A stretch of DNA of 64,000 nt. Origin: Dryomyza anilis. Taxonomy: Eukaryota; Arthropoda; Insecta; Diptera; Dryomyzidae. Location of the stretch: contig OX638135.1 in the NCBI GenBank assembly GCA_951804985.1, positions 66,545,931 to 66,609,930 of the forward strand, in the 5' to 3' direction. The position numbers were made by a program, and so were the translations under genes. Positions 1 to 12,786 of the stretch are shown in pieces. The notes beneath the pieces were generated by a model, which worked only from the letters and a program-made list of their open reading frames with translations, was not told the DNA's origin and ran no database searches. Each line of letters starts with the position of its first letter. Position 1 is the stretch's first letter.

Positions 1-316
1 TCAAAAAGATCAAAAAGATCAAAAAGATCAAAAAGATCAAAAAGATCAAAAAGATCAAAAAGATCAAAAAGATCAAAAAGATCAAAAAGATCAAAAAGAT
101 CAAAAAGATCAAAAAGATCAAAAAGATCAAAAAGATCAAAAAGATCAAAAAGATCAAAAAGATCAAAAAGATCAAAAAGATCAAAAAGATCAAAAAGATC
201 AAAAAGATCAAAAAGATCAAAAAGATCAAAAAGATCAAAAAGATCAAAAAGATCAAAAAGATCAAAAAGATCAAAAAGATCAAAAAGATCAAAAAGATCA
301 AAAAGATCAAAAAGAT
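1..316 (+). repeat. Pure 9-bp array, left edge
   Basis: About 35 perfect units with no variant seen. The array begins mid-unit at base 1, so it continues beyond the left edge of the window. Confidence 0.95.
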
Positions 317-408
317 CGAAAAGATCAAAAAGATCAAAAAGATCAAAAAGATCAAAAAGATCAAAAGATCAAAAAGATCAAAAGATCAAAAAGATCAAAA
401 GATCAGAA
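317..408 (+). repeat. Variant junction with 8-bp units and GATCAGAA
   Basis: One GATCGAAAA unit, five pure units, then alternating 8- and 9-base units ending in GATCAGAA at 401-408. The 8/9 alternation plus GATCAGAA recurs at 5195-5240, about 4.8 kb downstream. This marks the left boundary of a long-period repeat in zone A. Confidence 0.85.
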
Positions 409-1200
409 GATCAAAAAGATCAAAAAGATCAAAAAGATCAAAAAGATCAAAAAGATCAAAAAGATCAAAAAGATCAAAAAGATCAAAAAGATCAAAAAGA
501 TCAAAAAGATCAAAAAGATCAAAAAGATCAAAAAGATCAAAAAAATCAAAAAGATCAAAAAAATCAAAAAAATCAAAAATATCAAAAAGATCAAAAAGAT
601 CAAAAAGATCAAAAAGATCAAAAAGATCAAAAAGATCAAAAAGATCAAAAAGATCAAAAAGATCAAAAAGATCAAAAAGATCAAAAAGATCAAAAAGATC
701 AAAAAGATCAAAAAGATCAAAAAGATCAAAAAGATCAAAGAGATCAAAAAGATCAAAAAGATCAAAAAGATCAAAAAGATCAAAAAGATCAAAAAGATCA
801 AAAAGATCAAAAAGATCAAAAAGATCAAAAAGATCAAAAAGATCAAAAAGATCAAAAAGATCAAAAAGATCAAAAAGATCAAAAAGATCAAAAAGATCAA
901 AAAGATCAAAAAGATCAAAAAGATCAAAAAGATCAAAAAGATCAAAAAGATCAAAAAGATCAAAAAGATCAAAAAAATCAAAAAGATCAAAAAAATCAAA
1001 AAAATCAAAAATATCAAAAATATCAAAAAGATCAAAAAGATCAAAAAGATCAAAAAGATCAAAAAGATCAAAAAGATCAAAAAGATCAAAAAGATCAAAA
1101 AGATCAAAAAGATCAAAAAGATCAAAAAGATCAAAAAGATCAAAAAGATCAAAAAGATCAAAAAGATCAAAAAGATCAAAAAGATCAAAAAGATAAAAAA
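409..1200 (+). repeat. 9-bp array with a duplicated AATC/TATC cluster
   Basis: Mostly pure units. A cluster of AATC, GATC, AATC, AATC, TATC starts (T of the first AATC at 546) and recurs at 978, exactly 432 bp (48 units) later, with one extra TATC in the second copy. A single GATCAAAGA lies near 735. The last unit, GATAAAAAA at 1192-1200, borders the 10-base patch. Confidence 0.85.
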
Positions 1201-1380
1201 GATCAAAAAAGATCAAAAAAGATCAAAAAAGATCAAAAAAGATCAAAAAAGATCAAAAAAGATCAAAAAAGATCAAAAAAGATCAAAAAAGATCAAAAAA
1301 GATCAAAAAAGATCAAAAAAGATCAAAAAAGATCAAAAAAGATCAAAAAAGATCAAAAAAGATCAAAAAAGATCAAAAAA
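1201..1380 (+). repeat. 10-bp unit patch (GATCAAAAAA) x18
   Basis: Eighteen perfect consecutive units of GATCAAAAAA (A6 instead of A5). This is a homogenised one-base-longer derivative of the main unit. A shorter patch lies at 5884-5973. The 10-base spacing puts A-tracts closer to the DNA helical repeat than 9 bases does. Confidence 0.97.
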
Positions 1381-3455
1381 GATCAAAAAGATCAAAAAGA
1401 TCAAAAAGATCAAAAAGATCAAAAAGATCAAAAAGATCAAAAAGATCAAAAAGATCAAAAAGATCAAAAAGATCAAAAAGATCAAAAAGATCAAAAAGAT
1501 CAAAAAGATCAAAAAGATCAAAAAGATCAAAAAGATCAAAAAGATCAAAAAGATCAAAAAGATCAAAAAGATCAAAAAGATCAAAAAGATCAAAAAGATC
1601 AAAAAGATCAAAAAGATCAAAAAGATCAAAAAGATCAAAAAGATCAAAAAGATCAAAAAGATCAAAAAGATCAAAAAGATCAAAAAGATCAAAAAGATCA
1701 AAAAGATCAAAAAGATCAAAAAGATCAAAAAGATCAAAAAGATCAAAAAGATCAAAAAGATCAAAAAGATCAAAAAGATCAAAAAGATCAAAAAGATCAA
1801 AAAGATCAAAAAGATCAAAAAGATCAAAAAGATCAAAAAGATCAAAAAGATCAAAAAGATCAAAAAGATCAAAAAGATCAAAAAGATCAAAAAGATCAAA
1901 AAGATCAAAAAGATCAAAAAGATCAAAAAGATCAAAAAGATCAAAAAGATCAAAAAGATCAAAAAGATCAAAAAGATCAAAAAGATCAAAAAGATCAAAA
2001 AGATCAAAAAGATCAAAAAGATCAAAAAGATCAAAAAGATCAAAAAGATCAAAAAGATCAAAAAGATCAAAAAGATCAAAAAGATCAAAAAGATCAAAAA
2101 GATCAAAAAGATCAAAAAGATCAAAAAGATCAAAAAGATCAAAAAGATCAAAAAGATCAAAAAGATCAAAAAGATCAAAAAGATCAAAAAGATCAAAAAG
2201 ATCAAAAAGATCAAAAAGATCAAAAAGATCAAAAAGATCAAAAAGATCAAAAAGATCAAAAAGATCAAAAAGATCAAAAAGATCAAAAAGATCAAAAAGA
2301 TCAAAAAGATCAAAAAGATCAAAAAGATCAAAAAGATCAAAAAGATCAAAAAGATCAAAAAGATCAAAAAGATCAAAAAGATCAAAAAGATCAAAAAGAT
2401 CAAAAAGATCAAAAAGATCAAAAAGATCAAAAAGATCAAAAAGATCAAAAAGATCAAAAAGATCAAAAAGATCAAAAAGATCAAAAAGATCAAAAAGATC
2501 AAAAAGATCAAAAAGATCAAAAAGATCAAAAAGATCAAAAAGATCAAAAAGATCAAAAAGATCAAAAAGATCAAAAAGATCAAAAAGATCAAAAAGATCA
2601 AAAAGATCAAAAAGATCAAAAAGATCAAAAAGATCAAAAAGATAAAGATCAAAAAGATCAAAAAGATCAAAAAGATCAAAAAGATCAAAAAGATCAAAAA
2701 GATCAAAAAGATCAAAAAGATCAAAAAGATCAAAAAGATCAAAAAGATCAAAAAGATCAAAAAGATCAAAAAGATCAAAAAGATCAAAAAGATCAAAAAG
2801 ATCAAAAAGATCAAAAAGATCAAAAAGATCAAAAAGATCAAAAAGATCAAAAAGATCAAAAAGATCAAAAAGATCAAAAAGATCAAAAAGATCAAAAAGA
2901 TCAAAAAGATCAAAAAGATCAAAAAGATCAAAAAGATCAAAAAGATCAAAAGATCAAAAAGATCAAAAAGATCAAAAAGATCAAAAAGATCAAAAAGATC
3001 AAAAAGATCAAAAAGATCAAAAAGATCAAAAAGATCAAAAAGATCAAAAAGATCAAAAAGATCAAAAAGATCAAAAAGATCAAAAAGATCAAAAAGATCA
3101 AAAAGATCAAAAAGATCAAAAAGATCAAAAAGATCAAAAAGATCAAAAAGATCAAAAAGATCAAAAAGATCAAAAAGATCAAAAAGATCAAAAAGATCAA
3201 AAAGATCAAAAAGATCAAAAAGATCAAAAAGATCAAAAAGATCAAAAAGATCAAAAAGATCAAAAAGATCAAAAAGATCAAAAAGATCAAAAAGATCAAA
3301 AAGATCAAAAAGATCAAAAAGATCAAAAAGATCAAAAAGATCAAAAAGATCAAAAAGATCAAAAAGATCAAAAAGATCAAAAAGATCAAAAAGATCAAAA
3401 AGATCAAAAAGATCAAAAAGATCAAAAAGATCAAAAAGATCAAAAAGATCAAAAA
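1381..3455 (+). repeat. Pure 9-bp array
   Basis: About 2.07 kb of perfect units, broken by a 6-base unit GATAAA at 2641-2646 and one 8-base unit near 2944-2951. The run 1381-2640 is 140 perfect units. Confidence 0.93.
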
Positions 3456-4182
3456 GATTCAAAAGATCGAAAAGATCGAAAAAATCAAAAAGATCGAAAA
3501 AATCAAGAAGATCGAAAAGATCAAAAAGATCAAAAAGATCAAAAAGATCAAAAAGATCAAAAATATCAAAAAGATCGAAAAGATCAAAAAGATCAAAAAG
3601 ATCAAAAGGATCAAAAAGATCAAAAAGATCAAAAGGATCAAAAAGATCAAAAAGATCAAAAAGATCAAAAAGATCAAAAAGATCAAAAAGATCAAAAAGA
3701 TCAAAAAGATCAAAAAGATCAAAAAGATCAAAAAGATCAAAAAGATCAAAAAGATCAAAAAGATCAAAAAGATCAAAAAGATCAAAAAGATCAAAAAGAT
3801 CAAAAAGATCAAAAAGATCAAAAAGATCAAAAAGATCAAAAATATCAAAAAGATCGAAAAGATCAAAAAGATCAAAAAGATCAAAAAGATCAAAAAGATC
3901 AAAAAGATCAAAAAGATCAAAAAGATCAAAAAGATCAAAAAGATCAAAAAGATCAAAAAGATCAAAAAGATCAAAAAGATCAAAAAGATCAAAAAGATCA
4001 AAAAGATCAAAAAGATCAAAAAGATCAAAAAGATCAAAAAGATCAAAAAGATCAAAAAGATCAAAAAGATCAAAAAGATCAAAAAGATCAAAAAGATCAA
4101 AAATATCAAAAAGATCAAAAAGATCAAAAAGATCAAAAAGATCAAAAAGATCAAAAAGATCAAAGGATCAGAAGATCGAAAA
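3456..4182 (+). repeat. Zone-A HOR module, copy 1
   Basis: The head is a 63-bp, seven-unit junction (3456-3518): GATTCAAAA, then GATCGAAAA twice, AATC, GATCG, AATCAAGAA, GATCG. Then come TATC + GATCGAAAA near 3562-3580, two GATCAAAAGGATC steps (3604-3640), a long array with TATC units, and a tail of 8-base units GATCAAAG and GATCAGAA before GATCGAAAA (4158-4182). The same order is seen at 8511-9255 and, shortened, at 11281-11692. Confidence 0.88.
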
Positions 4183-5194
4183 GATCAAAAAGATCAAAAA
4201 GATCAAAAAGATCAAAAAGATCAAAAAGATCAAAAAGATCAAAAAGATCAAAAAGATCAAAAAGATCAAAAAGATCAAAAAGATCAAAAAGATCAAAAAG
4301 ATCAAAAAGATCAAAAAAATCAAAAAGATCAAAAATATCAAAAAGATCAAAAAGATCAAAAAGATCAAAAAGATCAAAAAGATCAAAAAGATCAAAAAGA
4401 TCAAAAAGATCAAAAAGATCAAAAAGATCAAAAAGATCAAAAAGATCAAAAAGATCAAAAAGATCAAAAAGATCAAAAAGATCAAAAAGATCAAAAAGAT
4501 CAAAAAGATCAAAAAGATCAAAAAGATCAAAAAGATCAAAAAGATCAAAAAGATCAAAAAGATCAAAAAGATCAAAAAGATCAAAAAGATCAAAAAGATC
4601 AAAAAGATCAAAAAGATCAAAAAGATCAAAAAGATCAAAAAGATCAAAAAGATCAAAAAGATCAAAAAGATCAAAAAGATCAAAAAGATCAAAAAGATCA
4701 AAAAGATCAAAAAGATCAAAAAGATCAAAAAGATCAAAAAGATCAAAAAGATCAAAAAGATCAAAAAGATCAAAAAGATCAAAAAGATCAAAAAGATCAA
4801 AAAGATCAAAAAGATCAAAAAGATCAAAAAGATCAAAAAGATCAAAAAGATCAAAAAGATCAAAAAGATCAAAAAGATCAAAAAGATCAAAAAGATCAAA
4901 AAGATCAAAAAGATCAAAAAGATCAAAAAGATCAAAAAGATCAAAAAGATCAAAAAGATCAAAAAGATCAAAAAGATCAAAAAGATCAAAAAGATCAAAA
5001 AGATCAAAAAGATCAAAAAGATCAAAAAGATCAAAAAGATCAAAAAGATCAAAAAGATCAAAAAGATCAAAAAGATCAAAAAGATCAAAAAGATCAAAAA
5101 GATCAAAAACATCAAAAAGATCAAAAAGATCAAAAACATCAAAAAGATCGAAAAGATCAAAAAGATCAAAAAGATCAAAAAGATCAAAAAGATC
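4183..5194 (+). repeat. 9-bp array with TATC/AATC and CATC variants
   Basis: Mostly pure. An AATC and a TATC unit lie at 4315-4340. Two CATC units at about 5109 and 5136 precede a GATCGAAAA near 5146. The middle, about 4345-5105, is perfect. Confidence 0.88.
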
Positions 5195-5240
5195 AAAAGA
5201 TCAAAAAGATCAAAAGATCAAAAAGATCAAAAGATCAGAA
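5195..5240 (+). repeat. 8/9-bp alternating junction, second copy
   Basis: Alternating 8- and 9-base units ending in GATCAGAA (5233-5240). It matches the order at about 361-408, offset 4,832 bp between the two GATCAGAA units. Confidence 0.85.
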
Positions 5241-5883
5241 GATCAAAAAGATCAAAAAGATCAAAAAGATCAAAAAGATCAAAAAGATCAAAAAGATCAA
5301 AAAGATCAAAAAGATCAAAAAGATCAAAAAGATCAAAAAGAAAAATCAAAAAGATCAAAAAGATCAAAAAGATCAAAAAGATCAAAAAGATCAAAAAGAT
5401 CAAAAAGATCAAAAAGATCAAAAAGATCAAAAAGATCAAAAAGATCAAAAAGATCAAAAAGATCAAAAAGATCAAAAAGATCAAAAAGATCAAAAAGATC
5501 AAAAAGATCAAAAAGATCAAAAAGATCAAAAAGATCAAAAAGATCAAAAAGATCAAAAAGATCAAAAAGATCAAAGAGATCAAAAAGATCAAAAAGATCA
5601 AAAAGATCAAAAAGATCAAAAAGATCAAAAAGATCAAAAAGATCAAAAAGATCAAAAAGATCAAAAAGATCAAAAAGATCAAAAAGATCAAAAAGATCAA
5701 AAAGATCAAAAAGATCAAAAAGATCAAAAAGATCAAAAAGATCAAAAAGATCAAAAAGATCAAAAAGATCAAAAAGATCAAAAAGATCAAAAAGATCAAA
5801 AAGATCAAAAAGATCAAAAAGATCAAAAAGATCAAAAAGATCAAAAAGATCAAAAAGATCAAAAAGATCAAAAAGATCAAAAA
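5241..5883 (+). repeat. Pure 9-bp array with one irregular unit
   Basis: Perfect units apart from an irregular unit near 5339-5346 in which GATC is lost (GAAAAATC) and one GATCAAAGA near 5569-5577. Confidence 0.9.
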
Positions 5884-5973
5884 GATCAAAAAAGATCAAA
5901 AAAGATCAAAAAAGATCAAAAAAGATTAAAAAAGATCAAAAAAGATCAAAAAAGATCAAAAAAGATCAAAAAA
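5884..5973 (+). repeat. 10-bp unit patch x9
   Basis: Nine consecutive 10-base units. Eight are GATCAAAAAA and one, at 5924, is GATTAAAAAA. It is the shorter counterpart of the 18-unit patch at 1201-1380 and sits at a matching place in the zone-A repeat. Confidence 0.95.
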
Positions 5974-7971
5974 GATCAAAAAGATCAAAAAGATCAAAAA
6001 GATCAAAAAGATCAAAAAGATCAAAAAGATCAAAAAGATCAAAAAGATCAAAAAGATCATAAAGATCAAAAAGATCAAAAAGATCATAAAGATCAAAAAG
6101 ATCAAAAAGATCAAAAAGATCAAAAAGATCAAAAAGATCAAAAAGATCAAAAAGATCAAAAAGATCAAAAAGATCAAAAAGATCAAAAAGATCAAAAAGA
6201 TCAAAAAGATCAAAAAGATCAAAAAGATCAAAAAGATCAAAAAGATCAAAAAGATCAAAAAGATCAAAAAGATCAAAAAGATCAAAAAGATCAAAAAGAT
6301 CAAAAAGATCAAAAAGATCAAAAAGATCAAAAAGATCAAAAAGATCAAAAAGATCAAAAAGATCAAAAAGATCAAAAAGATCAAAAAGATCAAAAAGATC
6401 AAAAAGATCAAAAAGATCAAAAAGATCAAAAAGATCAAAAAGATCAAAAAGATCAAAAAGATCAAAAAGATCAAAAAGATCAAAAAGATCAAAAAGATCA
6501 AAAAGATCAAAAAGATCAAAAAGATCAAAAAGATCAAAAAGATCAAAAAGATCAAAAAGATCAAAAAGATCAAAAAGATCAAAAAGATCAAAAAGATCAA
6601 AAAGATCAAAAAGATCAAAAAGATCAAAAAGATCAAAAAGATCAAAAAGATCAAAAAGATCAAAAAGATCAAAAAGATCAAAAAGATCAAAAAGATCAAA
6701 AAGATCAAAAAGATCAAAAAGATCAAAAAGATCAAAAAGATCAAAAAGATCAAAAAGATCAAAAAGATCAAAAAGATCAAAAAGATCAAAAAGATCAAAA
6801 AGATCAAAAAGATCAAAAAGATCAAAAAGATCAAAAAGATCAAAAAGATCAAAAAGATCAAAAAGATCAAAAAGATCAAAAAGATCAAAAAGATCAAAAA
6901 GATCAAAAAGATCAAAAAGATCAAAAAGATCAAAAAGATCAAAAAGATCAAAAAGATCAAAAAGATCAAAAAGATCAAAAAGATCAAAAAGATCAAAAAG
7001 ATCAAAAAGATCAAAAAGATCAAAAAGATCAAAAAGATCAAAAAGATCAAAAAGATCAAAAAGATCAAAAAGATCAAAAAGATCAAAAAGATCAAAAAGA
7101 TCAAAAAGATCAAAAAGATCAAAAAGATCAAAAAGATCAAAAAGATCAAAAAGATCAAAAAGATCAAAAAGATCAAAAAGATCAAAAAGATCAAAAAGAT
7201 CAAAAAGATCAAAAAGATCAAAAAGATCAAAAAGATCAAAAAGATCAAAAAGATCAAAAAGATCAAAAAGATCAAAAAGATCAAAAAGATCAAAAAGATC
7301 AAAAAGATCAAAAAGATCAAAAAGATCAAAAAGATCAAAAAGATCAAAAAGATCAAAAAGATCAAAAAGATCAAAAAGATCAAAAAGATCAAAAAGATCA
7401 AAAAGATCAAAAAGATCAAAAAGATCAAAAAGATCAAAAAGATCAAAAAGATCAAAAAGATCAAAAAGATCAAAAAGATCAAAAAGATCAAAAAGATCAA
7501 AAAGATCAAAAAGATCAAAAAGATCAAAAAGATCAAAAAGATCAAAAAGATCAAAAAGATCAAAAAGATCAAAAAGATCAAAAAGATCAAAAAGATCAAA
7601 AAGATCAAAAAGATCAAAAAGATCAAAAAGATCAAAAAGATCAAAAAGATCAAAAAGATCAAAAAGATCAAAAAGATCAAAAAGATCAAAAAGATCAAAA
7701 AGATCAAAAAGATCAAAAAGATCAAAAAGATCAAAAAGATCAAAAAGATCAAAAAGATCAAAAAGATCAAAAAGATCAAAAAGATCAAAAAGATCAAAAA
7801 GATCAAAAAGATCAAAAAGATCAAAAAGATCAAAAAGATCAAAAAGATCAAAAAGATCAAAAAGATCAAAAAGATCAAAAAGATCAAAAAGATCAAAAAG
7901 ATCAAAAAGATCAAAAAGATCAAAAAGATCAAAAAGATCAAAAAGATCAAAAAGATCAAAAAGATCAAAAA
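5974..7971 (+). repeat. Longest pure 9-bp run in the window
   Basis: GATCATAAA units occur at 6055 and 6082. From 6091 to 7971 I see 209 consecutive perfect units (1,881 bp) with no variant, the longest perfect run in the window. Confidence 0.93.
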
Positions 7972-8510
7972 GATCAAAAGATCGAAAAAATCAAAAAGAT
8001 CGAAAAAATCAAGAAGATCGAAAAGATCAAAAAGATCAAAAAGATCAAAAAGATCAAAAAGATCAAAAAGATCAAAAAGATCAAAAAGATCAAAAAGATC
8101 AAAAAGATCAAAAAGATCAAAAAGATCAAAAAGATCAAAAAGATCAAAAAGATCGAAAAAATCAAAAAGATCGAAAAGATCAAAAAGATCAAAAAGATCA
8201 AAAAGATCAAAAAGATCAAAAAGATCAAAAAGATCAAAAAGATCAAAAAGATCAAAAAGATCAAAAAGATCAAAAAGATCAAAAAGATCAAAAAGATCAA
8301 AAAGATCAAAAAGATCAAAAAGATCAAAAAGATCAAAAAGATCAAAAAGATCAAAAAGATCAAAAAGATCAAAAAGATCAAAAAGATCAAAAAGATCAAA
8401 AAGATCAAAAAGATCAAAAAGATCAAAAAGATCAAAAAGATCAAAAAGATCAAAAAGATCAAAAAGATCAAAAAGATCAAAAAGATCAAAAAGATCAATA
8501 AGATCAAAAA
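7972..8510 (+). repeat. Headless zone-A junction plus array
   Basis: 7972-8024 is the zone-A junction without its GATTC head: an 8-base unit, GATCG, AATC, GATCG, AATCAAGAA at 8007, GATCG. Pure units follow, with two GATCGAAAA and one AATC near 8150-8180 and a GATCAATAA just before the next full junction. Confidence 0.85.
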
Positions 8511-9255
8511 GATTCAAAAGATCGAAAAGATCGAAAAAATCAAAAAGATCGAAAAAATCAAGAAGATCGAAAAGATCAAAAAGATCAAAAAGATCAAAAA
8601 GATCAAAAAGATCAAAAAGATCAAAAATATCAAAAAGATCGAAAAGATCAAAAAGATCAAAAAGATCAAAAGGATCAAAAAGATCAAAAAGATCAAAAGG
8701 ATCAAAAAGATCAAAAAGATCAAAAAGATCAAAAAGATCAAAAAGATCAAAAAGATCAAAAAGATCAAAAAGATCAAAAAGATCAAAAAGATCAAAAAGA
8801 TCAAAAAGATCAAAAAGATCAAAAAGATCAAAAAGATCAAAAAGATCAAAAATATCAAAAAGATCGAAAAGATCAAAAAGATCAAAAAGATCAAAAAGAT
8901 CAAAAAGATCAAAAAGATCAAAAAGATCAGAAAGATCAAAAAGATCAAAAAGATCAAAAAGATCAAAAAGATCAAAAAGATCAAAAAGATCAAAAAGATC
9001 AAAAAGATCAAAAAGATCAAAAAGATCAAAAAGATCAAAAAGATCAAAAAGATCAAAAAGATCAAAAAGATCAAAAAGATCAAAAAGATCAAAAAGATCA
9101 AAAAGATCAAAAAGATCAAAAAGATCAAAAAGATCAAAAAGATCAAAAATATCAAAAAGATCAAAAAGATCAAAAAGATCAAAAAGATCAAAAAGATCAA
9201 AAAGATCAAAAAGATCAAAAAGATCAAAAAGATCAAAGGATCAGAAGATCGAAAA
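8511..9255 (+). repeat. Zone-A HOR module, copy 2
   Basis: Same order as 3456-4182: 63-bp GATTC head (8511-8573), TATC + GATCG, paired GATCAAAAGG steps, array with TATC, and tail GATCAAAG / GATCAGAA / GATCGAAAA (9231-9255). It is 18 bp (two units) longer than copy 1, consistent with in-register slippage or exchange. Confidence 0.88.
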
Positions 9256-9903
9256 GATCAAAAAGATCAAAAAGATCAAAAAGATCAAAAAGATCAAAAA
9301 GATCAAAAAGATCAAAAAGATCAAAAAGATCAAAAAGATCAAAAAGATCAAAAAGATCAAAAAGATCAAAAAGATCAAAAAGATCAAAAAGATCAAAAAG
9401 ATCAAAAAGATCAAAAAGATCAAAAAGATCAAAAAGATCAAAAAGATCAAAAAGATCAAAAAGATCAAAAAGATCAAAAAGATCAAAAAGATCAAAAAGA
9501 TCAAAAAGATCAAAAAGATCAAAAAGATCAAAAAGATCAAAAAGATCAAAAAGATCAAAAAGATCAAAAAGATCAAAAAGATCAAAAAGATCAAAAAGAT
9601 CAAAAAGATCAAAAAGATCAAAAAGATCAAAAAGATCAAAAAGATCAAAAAGATCAAAAAGATCAAAAAGATCAAAAAGATCAAAAAGATCAAAAAGATC
9701 AAAAAGATCAAAAAGATCAAAAAGATCAAAAAGATCAAAAAGATCAAAAAGATCAAAAAGATCAAAAAGATCAAAAAGATCAAAAAGATCAAAAAGATCA
9801 AAAAGATCAAAAAGATCAAAAAGATCAAAAAGATCAAAAAGATCAAAAAGATCAAAAAGATCAATAAGATCAAAGAGATCAATAAGATCAATAAGATCAA
9901 AAA
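9256..9903 (+). repeat. Pure 9-bp array ending in CAATAA variants
   Basis: Perfect units to about 9855, then GATCAATAA three times with one GATCAAAGA between them. These lead into the next GATTC junction. GATCAATAA also precedes the junctions at 8511 and 11281, so it belongs to this boundary. Confidence 0.9.
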
Positions 9904-11280
9904 GATTCAAAAGATCGAAAAGATCGAAAAAATCAAAAAGATCGAAAAAATCAAGAAGATCGAAAAGATAAAAAAGATCAAAAAGATCAAAAAGATCAAA
10001 AAGATCAAAAAGATCAAAAAGATCAAAAAGATCAAAAAGATCAAAAATATCAAAAAGATCGAAAAGATCAAAAAGATCAAAAAGATCAAAAAGATCAAAA
10101 AGATCAAAAAGATCAAAAAGATCAAAAAGATCAAAAAGATCAAAAAGATCAAAAAGATCAAAAAGATCAAAAAGATCAAAAAGATCAAAAAGATCAAAAA
10201 GATCAAAAAGATCAAAAAGATCAAAAAGATCAAAAAGATCAAAAAGATCAAAAAGATCAAAAAGATCAAAAAGATCAAAAAGATCAAAAAGATCAAAAAG
10301 ATCAAAAAGATCAAAAAGATCAAAAAGATCAAAAAGATCAAAAAGATCAAAAAGATCAAAAAGATCAAAAAGATCAAAAAGATCAAAAAGATCAAAAAGA
10401 TCAAAAAGATCAAAAAGATCAAAAAGATCAAAAAGATCAAAAAGATCAAAAAGATCAAAAAGATCAAAAAGATCAAAAAGATCAAAAAGATCAAAAAGAT
10501 CAAAAAGATCAAAAAGATCAAAAAGATCAAAAAGATCAAAAAGATCAAAAAGATCAAAAAGATCAAAAAGATCAAAAAGATCAAAAAGATCAAAAAGATC
10601 AAAAAGATCAAAAAGATCAAAAAGATCAAAAAGATCAAAAAGATCAAAAAGATCAAAAAGATCAAAAAGATCAAAAAGATCAAAAAGATCAAAAAGATCA
10701 AAAAGATCAAAAAGATCAAAAAGATCAAAAAGATCAAAAAGATCAAAAAGATCAAAAAGATCAAAAAGATCAAAAAGATCAAAAAGATCAAAAAGATCAA
10801 AAAGATCAAAAAGATCAAAAAGATCAAAAAGATCAAAAAGATCAAAAAGATCAAAAAGATCAAAAAGATCAAAAAGATCAAAAAGATCAAAAAGATCAAA
10901 AAGATCAAAAAGATCAAAAAGATCAAAAAGATCAAAAAGATCAAAAAGATCAAAAAGATCAAAAAGATCAAAAAGATCAAAAAGATCAAAAAGATCAAAA
11001 AGATCAAAAAGATCAAAAAGATCAAAAAGATCAAAAAGATCAAAAAGATCAAAAAGATCAAAAAGATCAAAAAGATCAAAAAGATCAAAAAGATCAAAAA
11101 GATCAAAAAGATCAAAAAGATCAAAAAGATCAAAAAGATCAAAAAGATCAAAAAGATCAAAAAGATCAAAAAGATCAAAAAGATCAAAAAGATCAAAAAG
11201 ATCAAAAAGATCAAAAAGATCAAAAAGATCAAAAAGATCAAAAAGATCAAAAAGATCAAAAAGATCAATAAGATCAAAAA
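9904..11280 (+). repeat. Zone-A module, copy 3 (head plus long pure array)
   Basis: A GATTC head at 9904-9966, one GATAAAAAA unit, one TATC + GATCG near 10048-10070, then about 1.18 kb of perfect units and a GATCAATAA near 11264. The GATCAAAG/GATCAGAA tail is missing, so this copy is truncated or was overwritten by array expansion. Confidence 0.87.
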
Positions 11281-11933
11281 GATTCAAAAGATCGAAAAGA
11301 TCGAAAAAATCAAAAAGATCGAAAAAATCAAGAAGATCGAAAAGATCAAAAAGATCAAAAAGATCAAAAAGATCAAAAAGATCAAAAAGATCAAAAAGAT
11401 CAAAAAGATCAAAAAGATCAAAAAGATCAAAAAGATCAAAAAGATCAAAAAGATCGAAAAGATCAAAAAGATCAAAAAGATCAAAAAGATCAAAAAGATC
11501 AAAAAGATCAAAAAGATCAAAAAGATCAAAAAGATCAAAAAGATCAAAAAGATCAAAAAGATCAAAAAGATCAAAAAGATCAAAAAGATCAAAAAGATCA
11601 AAAATATCAAAAAGATCGAAAAGATCAAAAAGATCAAAAAGATCAAAAAGATCAAAAAGATCAAAAAGATCAAAGGATCAGAAGATCGAAAAGATCAAAA
11701 AGATCAAAAAGATCAAAAAGATCAAAAAGATCAAAAAGATCAAAAAGATCAAAAAGATCAAAAAGATCAAAAAGATCAAAAAGATCAAAAAGATCAAAAA
11801 TATCAAAAAGATCGAAAAGATCAAAAAGATCAAAAAGATCAAAAAGATCAAAAAGATCAAAAAGATCAAAAAGATCAAAAAGATCAAAAAGATCAAAAAG
11901 ATCAAAAAGATCAAAGGATCAGAAGATCGAAAA
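11281..11933 (+). repeat. Zone-A module, copy 4 (short) with duplicated tail
   Basis: A GATTC head at 11281-11343, a short array with GATCG and TATC units, then the tail GATCAAAG / GATCAGAA / GATCGAAAA at 11668-11692. A second tail at 11909-11933 lies 241 bp further on. This is the last GATTC-type head of zone A. Confidence 0.87.
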
Positions 11934-12786
11934 GATCAAAAAGATCAAAAAGATCAAAAAGACCAAAAAGATCAAAAAGATCAAAAAGATCAAAAAGATC
12001 AAAAAGATCAAAAAGATCAAAAAGATCAAAAAGATCAAAAAGATCAAAAAGATCAAAAAGATCAAAAAGATCAAAAAGATCAAAAAGATCAAAAAGATCA
12101 AAAAGATCAAAAAGATCAAAAAGATCAAAAAGATCAAAAAGATCAAAAAGATCAAAAAGATCAAAAAGATCAAAAAGATCAAAAAGATCAAAAAGATCAA
12201 AAAGATCAAAAAGATCAAAAAGATCAAAAAGATCAAAAAGATCAAAAAGATCAAAAAGATCAAAAAGATCAAAAAGATCAAAAAGATCAAAAAGATCAAA
12301 AAGATCAAAAAGATCAAAAAGATCAAAAAGATCAAAAAGATCAAAAAGATCAAAAAGATCAAAAAGATCAAAAAGATCAAAAAGATCAAAAAGATCAAAA
12401 AGATCAAAAAGATCAAAAAGATCAAAAAGATCAAAAAGATCAAAAAGATCAAAAAGATCAAAAAGATCAAAAAGATCAAAAAGATCAAAAAGATCAAAAA
12501 GATCAAAAAGATCAAAAAGATCAAAAAGATCAAAAAGATCAAAAAGATCAAAAAGATCAAAAAGATCAAAAAGATCAAAAAGATCAAAAAGATCAAAAAG
12601 ATCAAAAAGATCAAAAAGATCAAAAAGATCAAAAAGATCAAAAAGATCAAAAAGATCAAAAAGATCAAAAAGGTCAAAAAGATCAAAAAGATCAAAAAGA
12701 TCAAAAAGATCAAAAAGGTCAAAAAGATCAAAAAGATCAAAAAGATCAAAAAGATCAAAAAGATCAAAAAGATCAAAAAGATCAAA
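11934..12786 (+). repeat. 9-bp array with GACC and GGTC variants
   Basis: Mostly perfect. One GACC unit lies near 11961. Two GGTC units near 12671 and 12716 are the first of the GGTC variants that mark zones B and C. Confidence 0.88.
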
